From contig CP136068.1 in NCBI GenBank assembly GCA_032622095.1, positions 154,465,151 through 154,529,150 on the forward strand: DNA of 64,000 nt, read 5' to 3'. The notes under the pieces are model-generated. The model was not told where the DNA came from, did not search any database, and saw only the letters and a program-made list of their open reading frames with translations. Position 1 is the stretch's first letter. Each line of letters begins with the position of its first letter. This DNA comes from Siphonodentalium dalli. Lineage: Eukaryota; Mollusca; Scaphopoda; Gadilida; Siphonodentaliidae. Below, one piece after another: positions 43,729 to 58,285 of the stretch. A program made the translations under genes and the position numbers.

Positions 43729-44679
43729 GGACTTTGCCAACCCAATTTTCCCCAAATTTAATGGAGTCCAAAATAAAGGTTTATGTTCACTTTTATTACT
43801 AATCACAGTAACCATACCCATGGATGCTACATTTTAAGAGTATAATTCATGGTAGATTATGTTAGAAATTCAAAATGTGAAATTTATAGAAGTTTTAAAA
43901 ATTTATTTTTTCGAACCCAAAATCAAACAAACACAAATTTCATATCCAAGAAAAAAATATGGGTATGTGTACTGAACACTGTGAAGAATGATGAACAATA
44001 AAGATATACTCACATTTCTTCAGTTTTATTAAGATTTTTGGCTTGGAAGCAGTTGTCTACAAATGGTAGCTTTCATTGCTCAGTAAAGCTATTTGGGAAC
44101 TGAATTTGATGGGTCAAGATAATGTTCACTCAAGTCTGTTGGGATTCATGGGGATTATGACCAGCCAGTGCTGTACTTTATCCTGACTCAGGATGATTGG
44201 TGACCTAGTTTCTGGGCTATGGGGGTACACCAGATTGGGGATTAGACAATTCTTTTGTCAAGAGATTCACAACACACCACTGTCCACATATATTAACATT
44301 TAACTTCCACCTCAATATAAGCGATGTCAGGTAACTTACTCAATGATTTGTAAACAATTGGTTCTTAGTAATTTTATCAAAGAATGCTTGATAAATATGA
44401 ATATTATTTTATTGTTCATCATTCTTCACAGTGTTCAGTAGACATTGCCATATTTTTTTCTTTGATATGGACTTTGTGTTTATTGATTTTGGGTTCGAAA
44501 AAATAGATTTAAAAAACCTCTATAAATTTCACATTTAGTATTTCTAACATATTCCACCACTAATAATGCTCTTAACATGTTGCATTCATGTGTTTGGTTA
44601 CTGTGATTACTAACAAAAGTGAACATAAACCTTAATTTTGACTCCATAAAATTTGGGGAAAATTGGGTTAGCAAAGTCC
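43729..44679. mobile_element. TTAA foldback element, copy B
   Basis: Same element, boundaries and TTAA flanks as 5,051-6,001. It predates the large duplication. Confidence 0.85.
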
Positions 44680-44908
44680 TTAAGACGGCAGCCACCTTGG
44701 ATTTGGAGATCACGTGAAATTAAAACATTGGAATAGAGTGCAATTTTTTTTATCACAACCCTTCCGTGCCATGCTTCTACTAAAAAAGTATACAAGGAAC
44801 CAGTTTTTTAACAGTTTTGCCCTGGTAAATGTCCCGTTGTAATATGGAAATCATTATTAATTTTGTTTAACCCCAACGGTCTCGTGATCATTTTACCTTG
44901 ATAACAAT

Positions 44909-47900
44909 ATGATATTTGTATCGTGCATGGAGCTCAACATTGCACTTTTTGTTGCTAAAACGGCTGCGTGGCCAGCACCATGGCAGTCAAGGGAATCCTT
45001 GAATTTTCGTGCGGTGCCGCACAGCGGGCATCTATATAGGACAGGGAGGCAACCATATAACCCGTTCCATATTTTCGAAAATAGGGATGAAGTCGTGCAT
45101 GGAGTGTCAAATATACCCTTTTGATACTAAATCGGCTGCGTAGCCAGATCCATGGCGGCCACCCGGGAATTCTTGCATTTTCGTGCGGTGCCACCCAGCG
45201 GGCATTTATAGGACAGGGACGTGACTATATAGCCGCTTCAAAATATTCGAAAATTGTTCTGAAGTCGTGCATGGAGACCAAATAGCACGCTTTGTTACTA
45301 AATCGGCTGCGTAGCCAGAACCATGGCGGCCACCCTGGAATTCTGGTATTTCCGTGCGGTGCCACCGAGCGGGCATCTTATATATGACAGGGGCACGACC
45401 ATATATACACGGAAGGATTCCCTTGTGACTGCAATGGTTCTGGTCACGCAGCCGATTTAGCAACAAAAATTGCAATGTTGAGCTCCGTGCACGACTTCAG
45501 CCCAATTATCGAACATTTGGAATGGGTCATATGGTTGCGTCCCTGTCCCATGGACGCCCACCGAGTGGCACCGCATACAAATGCAAGGATTCCCGGGAGG
45601 CCGCCATGCTTCTAGCTACGTAATCATGTTTATGGGCTGCGAAACGGTTTTCAAAAACATTTCTTATAAGTTTTATGTCCTGATGGATCTGGGGTTTCTC
45701 TATCCATATTGTCGATTTAATTGTTTAAATACCAGAGGAGCAGATGGTGGCGATTTTCTGCCATGTCTATATAGTGGTATAAACGATACGACGTCACGAT
45801 ATCGGGAAGAGAAGTCACAGAACCCAAGATACTGGCAGGCATACCACGAAGAGATCAGCGGAACCCACTTGAAATCCTAAACGCTCTGTATAGTCACACT
45901 GACTATCGACCCATTGGCCAAACCCGGGACTATGTATGAGGCGGCATTACGGTATTTTTATTTGTTTATATCTGCATTAAGTATAGACTAATATTATAAA
46001 ACAAGTTGATTATATGGTGACAGTCTTGACTTCTTGTTGACACTCAGACAGGATGTCACCCGGAAAACTAGCAATTGATTTGTGCCTAATATTCAGCCAA
46101 CTTAAGTCGGACAACGATTCCAACATTTATAACCAAACTATGCAATATATGTATATAGTCATTCTCCAAGACAATGCAAATTTGTATTGTAATAATCCAT
46201 CGGATAGGAATTTCATGAAAGCATTGTCATTATGTGTAGGTAGCATCAATTATAAGACTGGAGCTATATTTCAGCCTTGTCACTACATGCCCAGCGATAC
46301 CTATATCGATTGGCATGTGTCGCTCGTCAAAGTTTCATCAGGAAGGGGATTATGATGTTGAAATGTAAACCGTTGAAAGAAGCACTCAATGTGATAGATA
46401 CAAAAGGCTTTTACCACCCAAGGCGCACCTGTTATTCTGGACATCCATATATTAATCTTATGAGACTGGTGGCATTGTGTGGTCGCCAGCGAACAGAATT
46501 GGAGAGGTGATTAAAAATCACTCTTTATATACTGACACACAATATTCTGTTGAAATGAATCTCATAATTGAAAATACGCTAGGTTTATCGACGCTCCGTG
46601 GGTCTACTTGGATAGATCTTGAAACTTATGATGCAGAATAGCTTTTACCTCCCTTCAACTCAATTGCAAATGAATTGATTAATCTTGGCATCTATCACAA
46701 AGAAATGGGTTCATCGTCCAAACCATGACTAAAACGCACACTGCCATACATATTTAACAGAAAACATTTTTGACATAGCATCATACATCCTGGGACCCAA
46801 CTTTAGCCCGAGCCTGTGTACATATTCCGTCATTTTCCAGTCAATTGTTTTTAAATTTGGCACAGATATTAAACATCGTTGGAACCTGCAATTCCGAGTT
46901 TGGTTGGAACCATTTTTGTCGAGTTCTTGCCATTTTTGCCGACTTTTCTAGCTCGTTAGCGCAATAACTTGAACAAATATTAACCGATTTTAACAATGTT
47001 TTGCGTAAGAGCTGTTTTTAAAAAATATCTTGAACTAGTTCGAAAACCAGACTTATCCGATCTTTTCTACCGCAATTATGGCCCTAGTTTAACGATTTGT
47101 CTTGATTTTCAACATTTGAGGTTTCCGGATGATGACATTTATGCCGGACATATCCAATCCTTCAGTTAGCCACCGTGTCCAGGGACATTGTGGTCGGTCG
47201 ACCTTTTATTTAATATGATTTGCGACGGTCATATCAGTGTATCATTTCTAGATGAAGACACTCCAACTCGACCACCCATCGGACACTTGAATTATTCTAA
47301 ACCACACAACTATCGGCATTTCCGCGCCGTATATATCAGTACTAGATTCCTAGATTATATCCACGGTCCCCACACTACTTTCCCACCCATCGGAAACATG
47401 AATTATCAAATAAATTCTCTTCATTGTTCGGTCCACAAAATTGTAGGAGACAACGATACGATTAGGCGCCATTAACTTAGCAGGTATAATTCCATACGTT
47501 ATGACGCATTAAGATTCGTCGACTAAGATTGTTACAAGTAACACCATGGAGGTACAGCTTCACCTATGATGTCTACATATATAGAGTACATACAGTTTGC
47601 ATTGGTGTGTGGCACCGCGGTACGGTATATATCATCTCATTCAAAACCAGCTAAATAATCTTTTAATTCTTATTTAAAAAAAAACACAGATTCACCCATA
47701 TTAGCATTGCACTGTATCAACCCAATTTATTGTGCTGTAATGCCGTTGAAGGTTGTTTGTGAGTTTGTGAGTAGCTACATATCTGCCCTTACACAAGTTC
47801 CATGAATTCCGTTACTAGTTCCCAGACCAACCTCAGTTTCTAGTTCCCAGTTCTCATAATATGATAATAATCGTTACTGAATTGCCCACATGTATGTATG

Positions 47901-48368
47901 CATAATCACAGCAGCTACGGTGTCATCCTTTCTGGATTATTGTTGTGCCGCGACTAGTCCATCTAGAAATCACAAACCAGGTCACATACGTTCGTCCAGC
48001 TGTTCAAAATTGGTCGTAAGTCGTGCATGGGGTCAACATAATGACAAAAGGTCAGTTTTCGTTACTAAATCGCCTGCGTAGGCATAACCATAGCAGCCAC
48101 GAGGCTATTGTTCTGGATTCGTTTTGTGCCGCTACTAGTCCATCTCAAAATAAAAAAACTAGGTCACAATTAACCTGTCCAGCTGTTCAAAAATTGGGTG
48201 TAAGTCGTGCGTGGAGGAAATTAACAATTTCTCGTTGGCAAATTCCAATATGTATGCATAATCACAACAGCCACGGGGCTATCCTTGTGTATTCTTGTGC
48301 TTCCACCAGTCCATCTAGAAATCACAAACTGGGTCACATACGCTCATCTAGCTGTTCAAAAAATCGCC
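44909..48368. repeat. Copy-B tandem repeats and coding-like shreds
   Basis: Corresponds to 6,231-9,690: ~180-bp arrays at 44,909-45,640 and 47,880-48,368, with the unrecognised coding-like pieces at 45,768-45,934 and 46,053-46,643. A small indel lets a 151-codon frame run through the second array into the Penelope fragment, which is an artefact. Confidence 0.65.
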
Positions 48369-48477
48369 TTTGTTCTGACAACACTATTGTTTGTAATAGA
48401 GCAGACAAAGGAGGTGCACTGGTGATTATGGAAGCGACCGACTATGCCAACAAATCGGAAGAAACTTCCTACAAATG
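48369..48477 (+). pseudogene. Penelope-like RT fragment, copy B
   Basis: Same DKGGALVIM-containing fragment as 9,690-9,798, with the stop at the same place. Confidence 0.6.
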
Positions 48478-48577
48478 AGGAGAAGTTTGTCGCAAAGCAT
48501 AATTTGTTCTCACAGATAACCATTTGAGAATATTTACCTATTAGTTCCAGAGACAATAACTTTTTGAATGTGTAAAT

Positions 48578-50121
48578 AAATTAACTTTTTTTTATTTCGG
48601 AATTTATCGAGTTCCACACTTTAGGAAATGAATGCTTTGGTAGGACTTCTGAAAAACATGTTCTTGCCTTATTGCTTCTTAATTTATCAGCCCGCCTAGT
48701 GTTAACACCGAGGGAATATGTGAACATATTCTTAAACGATTTGGGGAGATTATTTCTAGACCAGTTGTACATAAAGATAGATGCATTCACTGTATGTATA
48801 TCTTTGAACATTAGGATATTTTCTTGTTTGAAGAGAGGTTCTGTGTTTGTGTTGCATAAATACGAATTGCCCTTTATTGTAAGGTAGATAGTACGCCCGC
48901 GTGAATCGAGTGTCCCCATATCGGGAGACCATAAATAAGATAACTATGGATTAACGACTGATATAGAGTTTTTCGAGATTTTTTTGGTAGAAAGTTTTTA
49001 ACTTTGTTCAATAAGTAGAGAGTGTGGTACAGTTTACGTTGTATCATTGATATATGGTTTTTAAAAGTCAAGTTTTCATCGATCAAAATGCCTAAATTTT
49101 TTATTGATTTTACTCGCATTTGATTTCCAACTCTAATTAGATCCATATTATTCAATTCTAGTGTAAAATTTCTCCACTAGTCCTCGTTGCCTTTGGGGTG
49201 GATCAATATGAATTTACTTTTAGTTGCGTTGATAGATAGTTTATTGCAACAACACCATTCAAAAATGTTTTTTATTTCTGCCGTTGATGATTTTTTCAAC
49301 TGTTTCCTATCATGACCAGAAAAGTAAAGCGTGGTAACATCGGCAAATGATAGTAAGTTCATCGAGTTACATTTATCAACGTATTGTTTTCTTCCCTTTA
49401 AATAACTCTTAAACCATTCATTGGAAACACCCCGAATTCCATAATGTTCTAATTTTTCAATAAAATATCATGGTTAATTGTATCGAATGCTTTTGATAAG
49501 TCTTTGAAAATCGCTAATGTACAATCCTTAGTTGGTTTGCCGTTGTTTGTTGCTACATGATCTAGAAGGTGCATCAAAGGATGTATGGTAGAGTGATTCT
49601 TACGGAAGCCATATTGATTTTTATGTAAAATTTCATGTTTTTCGAGAAATGAAAAAAGCCTTTTATGCATGAGTTTCTCTAACAACTTCAAGAAAACTGG
49701 CAGAATGCTTATCGGCCTATAATTCGTTATTTTATCGGGAGATTCACTTTTATAAAGTGGAATTACTTTTGCTATTTTCATCCTATCGGGGAAAATACCT
49801 TGTTTAAATGATAGATTGGATATGTGCGTTAGCGCTGGGGACGTTTCGGGTATGGTCTGTTTCATTAAGTTTGATGAAAGGTTATCGATATCTGTGGTTC
49901 CTTTTCCAGTGATGTCATTCAAGAGTTTCAAAACTTCATATGTATCTGTTGGGAACATGAAAATGTTTTTTGCATTGGGATTGGCACCTCGTCACTAGTT
50001 TTTGGACCTATTTTCGCAAAATAATCGTTAAATTCTTGAGCTATTTTCTCTGGTTGCGAAATTATAGTGTTTCCATTTGATATAATTGTTGGTATTTTTG
50101 GAGTGTTATTTGTTACATGTT

Positions 50122-50123
<2 letters not shown>
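48578..50123 (-). pseudogene. LINE reverse transcriptase, copy B
   Basis: Same deletion and FADV change as the copy at 9,899-11,447. Here the conserved NYRPIS proline is kept where copy A has Gln, so A changed after duplication. Two codons differ in the pre-RT region. Confidence 0.85.
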
Positions 50124-50159
<36 letters not shown>

Positions 50160-50392
50160 AAGGTACGGGTATCTATTTAGTAGTCATTACTAAGCTAGGT
50201 TTATTCACTATCTTGTCCCTCTACAAAACTGTCAAGCTGCATTCTTGCTATATTTATATATCTATACTTTTTATATTTATACTATATGAATGTCACACTC
50301 TGTGTTACTCTTTTGTATATATGCTTATGCTCATATGTCTGCCAATTTTGCATCTTTTAGCCATTAAAAAATTATCTATCTATCTATCTAAA

Positions 50393-50708
50393 TGCAGCTC
50401 TTACGGATTAAGCAAAATTCATAAAAGTCCCACAATCCAACAGGCAATTAAAGAACAGAATTCCGCGTAAATCCGGGTGCCCAGGTGTGGAAAATTTCTT
50501 TTGCGTATATATACAGTTGGTGTTCGAGATAAATCAACGAGAATATCGCAAAATTTCACTGAGTGAACATTTGGATGAATGTGGAAAGAATCAATATTCG
50601 ATCTTCCCATTCCAAAAACTGTTCTCAGCAAACAGAATACGCCGAACCCGGAAGGAAGATTTCTACGTTGATCACTTCCGATGCAAGCTAAATGCGCCCA
50701 GGAAATGA
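50393..50708 (+). pseudogene. Penelope-like C-terminal remnants, copy B
   Basis: Same YGLSKIHKSP fragment and EHL...KEDF tail as 11,715-12,030. Confidence 0.45.
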
Positions 50709-51533
50709 CGTTGTGTAAGGCTGGGTTGTCTGCCTTGACACTATGATGTCTCATGTTATTCTTGGACCATATATATATAACTGTGCACACGTTACTTTAA
50801 ACTGTGAATTATATTGCCAATGTCTGTCTGTGTTCCATAACAATTTACAGGGACCATCTCGATAACAATAGAGAGGTCTACTTTGGTACATTTTTTACAA
50901 GAAAGATAATGGATAAGATAGTGCGGGTTAGAATTTTCTAAAGTGACGCTGTGGTTGTCAGGGGCACAAAAGGGGAGAAGGGCAGAACAAAAATTGTCGC
51001 CGATTTCCACCAAACTTATACATAATCATCTCCATGAGGAATCTAATGGTGTGGTTTACAACGTCAATAGTGGCGCCAATTGAGTCAGGGATGCACGGAA
51101 GGGGAGAGGTACACAAGAATTAATAAACCTGTTTAGCGCCGATTTCCACAAAGTTGATACACATTCTTCTCTATGAAACGAGGAATCTAATCGTGTGCTT
51201 TCAAGATGGCACAAGTGGCGCTATTTGAGTCAGGGCTGCAGTGCAGGGAGATGGGCACCAAAATCGCACTTCCGCAAAAAAACCAATTTGGCATTTTTGG
51301 CGACTATGTTTTTCGGTGGTTACCATGGCAACCATGGGCTCTCCCTAGCTTGGCATGATATCCAAATCCACAATATATCACCTCAGGATGTTGTATACAA
51401 AGTTTGTTGCTTTTACCATAAAATGCACGATTCACCCTTTTTTTTGACACGGAGCCGCCCCACTACTAGCCACATCCCTGCCCAGGAGTGGTGTTTATGA
51501 TTCCTGGGGGAATATATAACGTTATATATTACA

Positions 51534-52188
51534 TTGATCACGGAGTCTATTAAAATAACAACATATAACTGTCAATCGATAAAATCGTCCGTTAGTGCAG
51601 TGAGGAATATATGCATTAATTCTGATAGCATCTTATTACAAGAACATTGGTGGCTGAAAGAGGACATTCCGTTTCTACGATCCATCCATCAGGACTTCGA
51701 GGCAGAAGGTGTTTCTGCCGTTAACTGCGAGCGTGAAATTCTGAAGGGACGTCCATATGGTGGTATTGCTATTTTATGGAGAAAAGAATTATCACAACAA
51801 GCGTCATTTATATCATACGATGACCCAATAATTATAGGTTTAAAACTAGTTAATAATAACTCATCAATATTAATCATCTGTGTTTATTTGCCAACAGATG
51901 AGGCAGACAATGCGGATCTCTTTCTCAACTGTTTGGGAAAAATTCAAGCTGCTATTCAAGAATCCGACATAAAAGCGGAGTATGTGATGGGAAACTTCAA
52001 CGCGAATGCCCGACAAAATACAAGTAACATGCGTAGATTCTGTAGAGAGGTTTCATTGAAAATTTCTGATGCAGAATATTTCGGTCCAACATTAGATACA
52101 ATTACTTATGTCAGTGCAGCACATGGAACAGTTTCCTGGCTAGATCATTGCATTTGCACTGAGTCGGCTGGGGATGCAAAAACTATTC
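51534..52188 (+). pseudogene. LINE endonuclease without RT, copy B
   Basis: Same frame and GNFN change as 12,856-13,510, with one Leu-to-Trp difference in QEHWWLKED. The LINE-like tail follows at 52,189-52,323. Confidence 0.85.
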
Positions 52189-53592
52189 AAGTCATGGTAT
52201 TATCTGTTATATATATAACCGATTGATTAACACTGATTTATTGTATTCTTATATTCATGTTGTAAACATGCTTAATATGGACTTCTCAGTCTGAAATAAA
52301 TCATATACATACATTAACCCACAAACCAGTTTCATAATTAGTGGTAAGACACACGTGTAATATTAGCGCGTGCGATGACGTCACGCCATTATTTAAATTA
52401 GTGTAGGTAGTTAGCGACAAAAAATGCTCTGATCGATAAAAGTCGGATAAAAGCGCAATGTTTTAGTATCTTGTAAGACAGCATCTCTAGTCTAGGAATT
52501 TTCTCAAGAACCAACTTTTTGACCGACGTAGAGCCGAAAATTCAAGATGGCGTCCAAGACGCCGGTTTGACGGTGGCGCACCCTAAAAGATTTGTTTCTC
52601 GATTTGATATGGTAAACATAACGAATTCCGACACATTATCTAATAACGGTGTTTATAGAATAACAACCGCGACTTTTAGTAAAAAAATTGCCACAATTAT
52701 TCAAGATGGATGCCAAAATGGTGGCCTAAACATGAGAAATTGGGTTTTTTCCTTATTTGTTTATTAAATACTTCACAATTTTCGAGATAATATACGAGAA
52801 GATATCAACTATGTGTTCATTATTCGATGGGACGACTTCTGTGGAAGAGTTGTGCACATTAAAGGCGAAGTAGTATTGTTCGTTATGGTAGAAATGTGAG
52901 GTAGAATATGTGCTATATAAAATGAATGAAATTATTCTCAGACTGTGTTTCATACTGTAAATGCTTAATAACCAACCGTGAATGACACTGATGTCATCAA
53001 TTCTATTTGCGACACTACTATATGTTTGGATCAATTGAATACAAATTTGGTTCTCAAAAACAAGAACATATTGAAGGTATACTGCAACATATCTTCATCG
53101 TCAGGCCTCGTCTTCAAATTACCAATACTTAAATTCAGTGTTTTATGTCCAAGTATATACAAACTGATTGAAGCGTATACTCGAAAGTATATTTGAGTTC
53201 GGAATAAGAAATAATATTATTTCCTTGTATCATATAGTGTCCTCGATTATGCCAGCAACAGAACATGAAAATCAATCATGCACATAGCCCAGATTCAATA
53301 ATATATACATATGGATATGTATAATTTTGTGTGTTATATTGTTGCTGGGATATACTCCAGGGGCCATGTGGTGGGAAGATGGGATCAGTAAATTTGAAAA
53401 TGCACTTTGTTTTAATAAATTGAATTGAACAATTCACTACTCACAACCACATCTGCACAACTCCGTACATGGTAGTTCGCTTTTTTAAAATTTGCACCTG
53501 GACAAACCGATTTGCAAACTCTAGCCACTTATGTGGTTGTTATCCATACAGGAACAAAAGAATCGTCAATAAATTTCCACCCGAAGGAGTCA

Positions 53593-54322
53593 CACTGTGG
53601 AAAAACTGTTTCACCAGAATCGATTATATCACCCTTTCTGTTCCGTCTCTATCAAATTAAGTTCCGAATCTTTCGCGGTTTGTTAAAAAGTATTTGAAGT
53701 TTTTATAGGCTGTTTATAAACTGAATGTCAATACAGAAAGTATTCTCCAATAACACTCGACAGATTAGATTTTTGTTTTTGTACGTGCTTATTGATGATC
53801 GTAATGCGAAATCGGCTGCTTGTGGTGCACATTTAGAGACGTGCATTTATGTTTATTTCCCACGAGAATTAAGCAACAGTTTGATGCTCAGATTTTCAGC
53901 CTTATCACATTTAAATTGCGCTGGAACTTGTCTGGCTTATGATCGAACATTAGGTTATTATAGTGCCCCGGTGTTCGATCACACAGTTAGACATGTTCCA
54001 GCCCAACTAAAAGTGTCAAGGCCGATAAACTTATCATAAAATTGCTGCTTAATTTACATAGGAAATGCACAAAAACGCATTATGCCTCTAAGTGTGCACA
54101 AAAATAGCTGATTTCGCATTATTATCACCAATAAGCACGAGCAAAGACCTAATCTACTGACAGTTGTTTAGAAAATAGTTCTGTTTTGACATTTAGTGTA
54201 TAAATGGCGTCAAAATTTTGAAAATGTTTGTTTTAAATCGCGAAAGAGTCGGGACTTAGTTCGATATAGACAGAACCGGAAAGGCGATAGAATCGATTCT
54301 TTTGAAACAGTTTCCCCCAGTG
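53593..54322. mobile_element. 730-bp foldback MITE, copy B
   Basis: Same CACTG ends and AGTCA flanks as 14,915-15,644, inside the left-arm cysteine-rich pseudogene (53,435-54,465). Confidence 0.85.
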
Positions 54323-54625
54323 AGTCAGGTCCTGGAAACTTTGCATCTATTATGGGGCTTACAGTCCATATACCAGCCTGATATATACTGGTAGCACGAT
54401 TTCTTTGGCGGTAACTGTTCATGTGCACGGCCTTTGCTGAACATTTCATGTCTATCTTCATTAACTGAGGTCAGGTTCGCAGATTTGTCATAAACAATTA
54501 CGACGAAATGCTAAATACACTCAAATAATGGTGATGGAACATCAAGTACAACAAAAGGGTTCCTCGTAATTGACATCAAGCATTCCAAAATGTGCGCTTA
54601 TCCTTACCAAAGACAAGGGAAGTTG

Positions 54626-55088
54626 TCCCCACATCTGGTTGTAACTAGCAATCTGATTGGCTACAATGCCACATTTAAATCACCATGTCCACTGTCACCC
54701 TTGACAGCGGGGTATAAGAGAACGTGCGCGAAACATCGGGGGCATATTATGAGCACGTGAAACATCTGGGATATATGAATGGCCCTTAACTGACAGTTTC
54801 CACCAACCGTGAAGTTGCTCTCGCACGTCCAGTTTGACGTCATCTGACGCCGGATCATTAGGTCGGCTACTGGATTATTATTATTGGTGTGAATTAATCG
54901 GAAAATCCATGAAAATCACTGAAATTGAGGAGACATGGCTATTATTATGGGGACAAAATCGTTATCTCCGGCAACATCGTGGGGGACATGGAGATTTAAT
55001 ACCTGGATGTTTCGTTTTGAACACATCGGCTCCGACATCCAGGTATTAAATCTCCATGTACCCCCGATGTTACCGAAGATAACTAATA
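54626..55088. mobile_element. 463-bp insertion, copy B
   Basis: Same position in the left arm as 15,948-16,410 and contains the same 50-bp-stem hairpin (54,961-55,083). Confidence 0.65.
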
Positions 55089-56307
55089 TTGAGTCGCATC
55101 CTGATATCGCATGGAAATGATGGAATATTGGAAGCACAGTTGAATTTTCTGAGCCCAATTTAATTGTACATATTGTACATATCAACTATGTTGCAGTTAA
55201 AATGGGATTTAGACTTGCCGAAAGACACAGTTTCAAATCTTTGCATTGGAGTATCATAGCATGCAGAATGATGTCACAACAGAATCACGATAATATCCTT
55301 TTCAACAGTACAACGAATAATGAGATGTGAGATATATGTCCGACTAATCTACTGTCAGCTTCATCATATGTACACCCAAAGAGAATAGGTTCCACATTAG
55401 GACCGACAGATCACCCTCCGTTACGAAGATGTTTTCCCTGTAAGGGTTTCAAATTTAAAGAGACATTCATTGACCAATGCAAAAAAGTCGAGCTTGTTGG
55501 TGGTGTTTCTTAGAAAGTCATTCCAATTGGGTGGAATTTTTGTGGTAAGCCCCCACCTTACATTGAATGCCACAACCACGTTTCTCTCACGTTCCTGTTT
55601 TGATACTACCCTTTATTTACCTGTCCAAAACCAGGTCTATTCTTCTACAATCTGCGAGCTTCATCATAACGTATGGAATAAACATTGTGCCGATATACAT
55701 GGAGAACGTATGCCCGACTTCAGGTACCAGTAAGTGTATCAGAGCACCCCTCGAATACCTTACATTCGACCTTTGGATTTAGCTCTGCAGTGTATATGTA
55801 GTTAATCAGATGGGACCTTCATGCAGCTGATGAAGTCACATTTATTACGCCCCTCCTTTCGCCAACTTTCGATATAGATGGGAGAAGAACATATATTTCA
55901 TATGCTACAAACCGATAATTCATCGATTATTGTTCACACTGTTGACAAATATATAATCGTGATCATGTTGTGACATAAGCATGCCATGCTTCTTCAATGC
56001 AAACATTTGAAACTTTTTGTCTTTCGAGAAGTCTAAATCCCATGTTACCTACAACATAGTTGATATGAGCAATTCAATGGGCTAAACAAAATCAACTGTA
56101 ATTCCAATATTCCATCCGATATCAGGATGCGATTCATCCTAGTAAGGGTAAGCCCAATTTTGGGAAGCTTGGAAAGCTTAGCTCACAGAATGCTTGATGC
56201 CAATTACGAGGAATCCTTGTGTGGTTCTTGATGTTTCATCGCCACTATTTGAGTGTATTTAGTATTTCGTCGTGATTGTGTGTGACAAATCTGTTAACAT
56301 GACATCA

Positions 56308-56618
56308 GTTAATGAAGCTAGACATGAAATGTTCAGCACATGAACATTTACCACCAACGAGGAACATGCTCTTGCTATATATCAGGCTGGTATCTGGACT
56401 GTAAGCCCCAGAGTAGATGCAAATTGTCCAGCACCTGACTTCTTTGGATGGAAATTGATTGACGGTTCTTTTGTTACTGTATGGATGACAACCCAGAAGC
56501 AGCTAGAGAGCGCACAGAGTTGATTAAATGTGTTTGCAAATCGGTTTGTTTCATATGCAAATTACTAAGAAGCAAACTTCCATGTACGAAGTTGTGCAGA
56601 TGTGGTTGTAAGAAGTGA
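56308..56618 (+). pseudogene. Cysteine-rich CXC-type pseudogene, right arm of copy B
   Basis: Same stop and frameshift as 17,640-17,950, so the gene was already dead before the large duplication. Confidence 0.62.
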
Positions 56619-58200
56619 ATTGTTCAAGTCAGTTTATTAAAACAAAGTGCATTTTCAAATTTCAAAGTATGGTAATTTGAATACGAGGCCCGATTATGAA
56701 GATGTGTTGCAGTATACCTGTACCTTCCATGTGTTCCTGTTTTGAGAACCAAATTGAGTTTGACGATTATGGGTTTTGTCATTTGGTGTTTCCTAATTTC
56801 GTGGTAAATCCACTACTAAATTGATATATTTTATTTTTTATTAGTAAAGATCTCGATATTCAAATTTGTATTCCATTGATCCAAACATATATTAGTGTCG
56901 CAAATATAATTGAAGACATCAGTGACATTCGTGGTTCGTTTCTAAGCATTTACAGAATGAAACCCTGTCATTTTACATAGCACATACTGTACCTCACATT
57001 TGTACCAGAACAAATTATACTACTTCGCCTATAGTGTGCATGATTCTTTCACAGAGGTTATTCCATCGAATAATCAACACATTATCTTCTCTTAAATTAT
57101 CTCGTAAATTGTAAAGTATTTAAACAAAAATAAGGAAAAAAGCAAACATTTCCATGTTTTGCCGCCATTTTGGCATCCATCTGCAATAATTGTGTCCATC
57201 TTCAACTAAAAGTATGGAATGTTATTCAATAACCACCATTCTTAGATAAGCAAAACTATGAGGTGTACCACCGTCAAACCGGCGGCCATCTTGGACGCCA
57301 TCTTGCATTTTCGGCTCTACGTCGTCAAAAAGTTGGTTCTTAAGAAAATTCCTAGACTAGAGATGCTGTCCTACAAGATATTAAAAAATGGCGCTTTTAT
57401 CCGACTTGTATTGATCAAAACGCTAACTACCTACAATAAATGACTTGCGATTGCTGAAGTTAATGAATGTTGTTTTCGATGAATATTTCGCGTTGCTTCG
57501 CGTTTATTTGATCATGTGATAAAAGGTATCTCAAACTCGTTCTAATTTAATTGTAATTTATCAACCTCGTCCACTAAATTCTATTTGAGCCTCGGTAAAC
57601 CTCGGCTCAAATCGAATTTAGTGAACTCGGTTGATAAATTCCATATAAAATAGAAACTCATGAGAGATCCTCTATTTATGACTCCAGCCGGACCTACTTG
57701 GGTACAGTCACCCTTTAAAATCAACTATAAAACTAATAATTGAGAATGTTTTTTATGGGAAACGGACGTTTTTCTCGCCTGAAAAAGTGAGATCGTGGGT
57801 ACGATCCAACTATACATGTATATCTGTCATAGAAAAAAACCTACCAATGGTAGTTCATATTGTAAATAGAAAATCTTTAACGTTAAGAATGAGTTCGGGC
57901 CAAACCCATTATCATGACTGTAGTTGTTGATATTCTGCGTGGTAAAGTCGTGCAAACACCCTATAGTAATCTTAAAGCACATTGTTGTAATTGATTTCTA
58001 ACAGTAAGAATTCAAACGGGAATTCTTGAAAGTGTAGTCCTTTCAGAATAACAATGCATGGGCGTTGACACTTTCAACAGCTCAATGTTCGATAGGTTGA
58101 AGTACGATCATCACACGCGATATTGCCATTGAAACGTAGGTATAGGGGAAAACATAACCGTGCGGCTCATTTCTCCCGATAGACTGATATCGAATGAAAC

Positions 58201-58285
58201 ATGGCCGTGAAAGCAAATAGCATCAGGATGTGTTTCTCTCTTCTCGTCGGCATGTGCATACAGATTCTAACTGGATTGGTCGAAG
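58201..58285 (+). CDS. Signal-peptide first exon, copy B
   Basis: Identical ATG, signal peptide and GTGAGT donor to 19,535-19,619. Both copies are intact, so two promoters and first exons would exist if the duplication is real. Confidence 0.5.

Larger units (their letters stand above)
52399..57438. mobile_element. 5-kb giant foldback element, copy B
   Basis: Same TIRs, AAT flanks, arms and loop as 13,721-18,770. It is 10 bp shorter because of a deletion in the right arm near 56,138. One mismatch has appeared in the right TIR (CTACAATA). Confidence 0.87.

Noticed and set aside
48023-48478. 151-codon plus-strand frame in copy B
   Set aside because: It reads through the ~180-bp tandem repeat into the Penelope fragment; a 2-bp indel breaks it in copy A.
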